From the NCBI GenBank assembly GCA_016936695.1, contig JAFGXK010000049.1, forward strand, positions 1 to 16,290: a stretch of DNA of 16,290 nt. The letters run 5' to 3'. Below, one piece after another: positions 15,604 through 16,290 of the stretch. The stretch's first letter is position 1. Every line of letters starts with the position of its first letter. The translations under genes and the position numbers were made by a program. Under the pieces are notes generated by a model. It searched no databases. It was not told where the DNA came from and saw nothing but the letters and a program-made list of their open reading frames with translations. Source of the DNA: Bacteroidales bacterium (lineage in GTDB: Bacteria > Bacteroidota > Bacteroidia > Bacteroidales > VadinHA17).

Positions 15604-16290
15604 ATGGACACAAAATCGGATATCGGATTGATCGGATTGGCCGTGATGGGCGAAAACCTGGTTCTTAACATGGAGAGCAAAGGATTCCAGGTCACAGTGC
15701 ACAACCGTACGCTTCAAAGGGTTGATGACTTTCTGTCGGGGCGGGCATCGGGGAAAAAAATTATCGGAGCCCATTCACTGGAAGACCTGGTTAAATCCCT
15801 TAAAAGGCCCAGGAAAATAATGATTATGGTAAAGGCAGGAAGTGCTGTTGACGATATGATCAACGCCCTAATCCCCCTCCTTGAAAAGGGTGATATTATT
15901 ATTGACGGCGGAAACACTCATTTCCCTGATACTAACAGGAGAACTGCCCTTGTTGAAAGCAAGGGACTTCTTTATATCGGAACCGGTGTTTCAGGCGGAG
16001 AGGAAGGAGCCCTTCTCGGACCGTCCATTATGCCCGGAGGTTCGCCAGCTGCATGGCCCGAAGTCAAACCAATATTCCAGGCCATTGCCGCAAAAGTTGA
16101 TGACGGAACTCCCTGCTGTGACTGGGTAGGTGAAAATGGTGCAGGCCATTTCGTAAAAATGGTTCATAACGGTATTGAATATGGCGATATGCAGCTAATC
16201 TGCGAAGCTTACCAGATAATGAGGGATCTTCTCAACATGACCGCCGATGAAATGCACCTTGTGTTCAGGGAATGGAACAAAGGTGAACTC
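15604..16290 (+). CDS. gnd: 6-phosphogluconate dehydrogenase, decarboxylating, 3'-truncated
   Basis: The frame is open from the ATG at 15604 to the window edge and gives 229 residues, roughly the first half of the enzyme. It oxidises and decarboxylates 6-phosphogluconate to ribulose 5-phosphate. Seen: GLIGLAVMGENLVLNM (8-23), HNRT (33-36) with the Arg and Thr that contact the NADP phosphate, IIDGGNTHFPDT (99-110), GTGVSGGEEGALLGPSIMPGG (126-146), and KMVHNGIEYGDMQ with K185, N189 and E192. A gap of 50 bases separates it from the Gfo/Idh/MocA gene. In Bacteroidota this gene often begins a gnd-zwf-pgl operon, so its presence beside the uronate genes may be coincidental or functional; the sequence to the right would decide. 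Confidence 0.95.
   Translation, partial: MDTKSDIGLIGLAVMGENLVLNMESKGFQVTVHNRTLQRVDDFLSGRASGKKIIGAHSLEDLVKSLKRPRKIMIMVKAGSAVDDMINALIPLLEKGDIIIDGGNTHFPDTNRRTALVESKGLLYIGTGVSGGEEGALLGPSIMPGGSPAAWPEVKPIFQAIAAKVDDGTPCCDWVGENGAGHFVKMVHNGIEYGDMQLICEAYQIMRDLLNMTADEMHLVFREWNKGEL

Noticed and set aside
1..16290. Defence system, prophage, transposon or biosynthetic gene cluster
   Set aside because: Nothing outside metabolism, envelope, tRNA modification and DNA repair genes was recognised, and no integrase, transposase or terminal repeats were seen.

Overview
This is a chromosomal stretch of a Bacteroidota bacterium, most likely Bacteroidales or Marinilabiliales. The basis is protein style (secreted regulatory-domain and TonB-like proteins, Bacteroidota-type uronate enzymes), A-rich start regions with few Shine-Dalgarno sites, and matches to the Bacteroidota TTTG / TAnnTTTG promoter. 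GC content is moderate. I saw no rRNA, tRNA, insertion sequence, phage or defence gene, and no gene-free stretch longer than 300 bases. Both ends cut a gene.

Left half (1-9000), mostly housekeeping and envelope genes. A 5'-truncated exported protein overlaps a TonB-like protein (1-1441, +). A serine hydrolase and an SRAP-domain DNA-protein crosslink protein form a two-gene minus-strand unit (3531-1482). A periplasmic ankyrin-repeat protein with a beta-rich, possibly barrel-forming C-terminus overlaps a small lipoprotein (3679-5543, +); its promoter lies almost on the start codon. A Tat-type aldo/keto reductase and truA follow on the minus strand (7377-5559). Then come a UPF0316/DUF2179 membrane protein and a six-helix membrane protein (7518-8998, +).

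Right half (8993-16290), a hexuronate catabolism locus arranged as two divergent units around a 257-base intergenic region. Leftward, kduI and kduD convert the unsaturated uronate product of polysaccharide lyases to 2-keto-3-deoxygluconate. Rightward lie uxaC (glucuronate to fructuronate), an SDR mannonate/fructuronate oxidoreductase, a LarA-superfamily nickel-dependent racemase/epimerase-like protein, a Gfo/Idh/MocA oxidoreductase starting inside its stop codon, and the start of a decarboxylating 6-phosphogluconate dehydrogenase.

The most interesting idea is a possible shortcut. Mannonate dehydratase (UxuA) is absent from the visible run. In its place stands a LarA-like enzyme with the key His/Lys/His spacing intact, followed by 6-phosphogluconate dehydrogenase. 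A C2 epimerase could turn D-mannonate into D-gluconate, which after phosphorylation would enter the oxidative pentose phosphate pathway. This is inference. The alternative is that gnd merely opens the usual gnd-zwf-pgl operon and that uxuA lies elsewhere.
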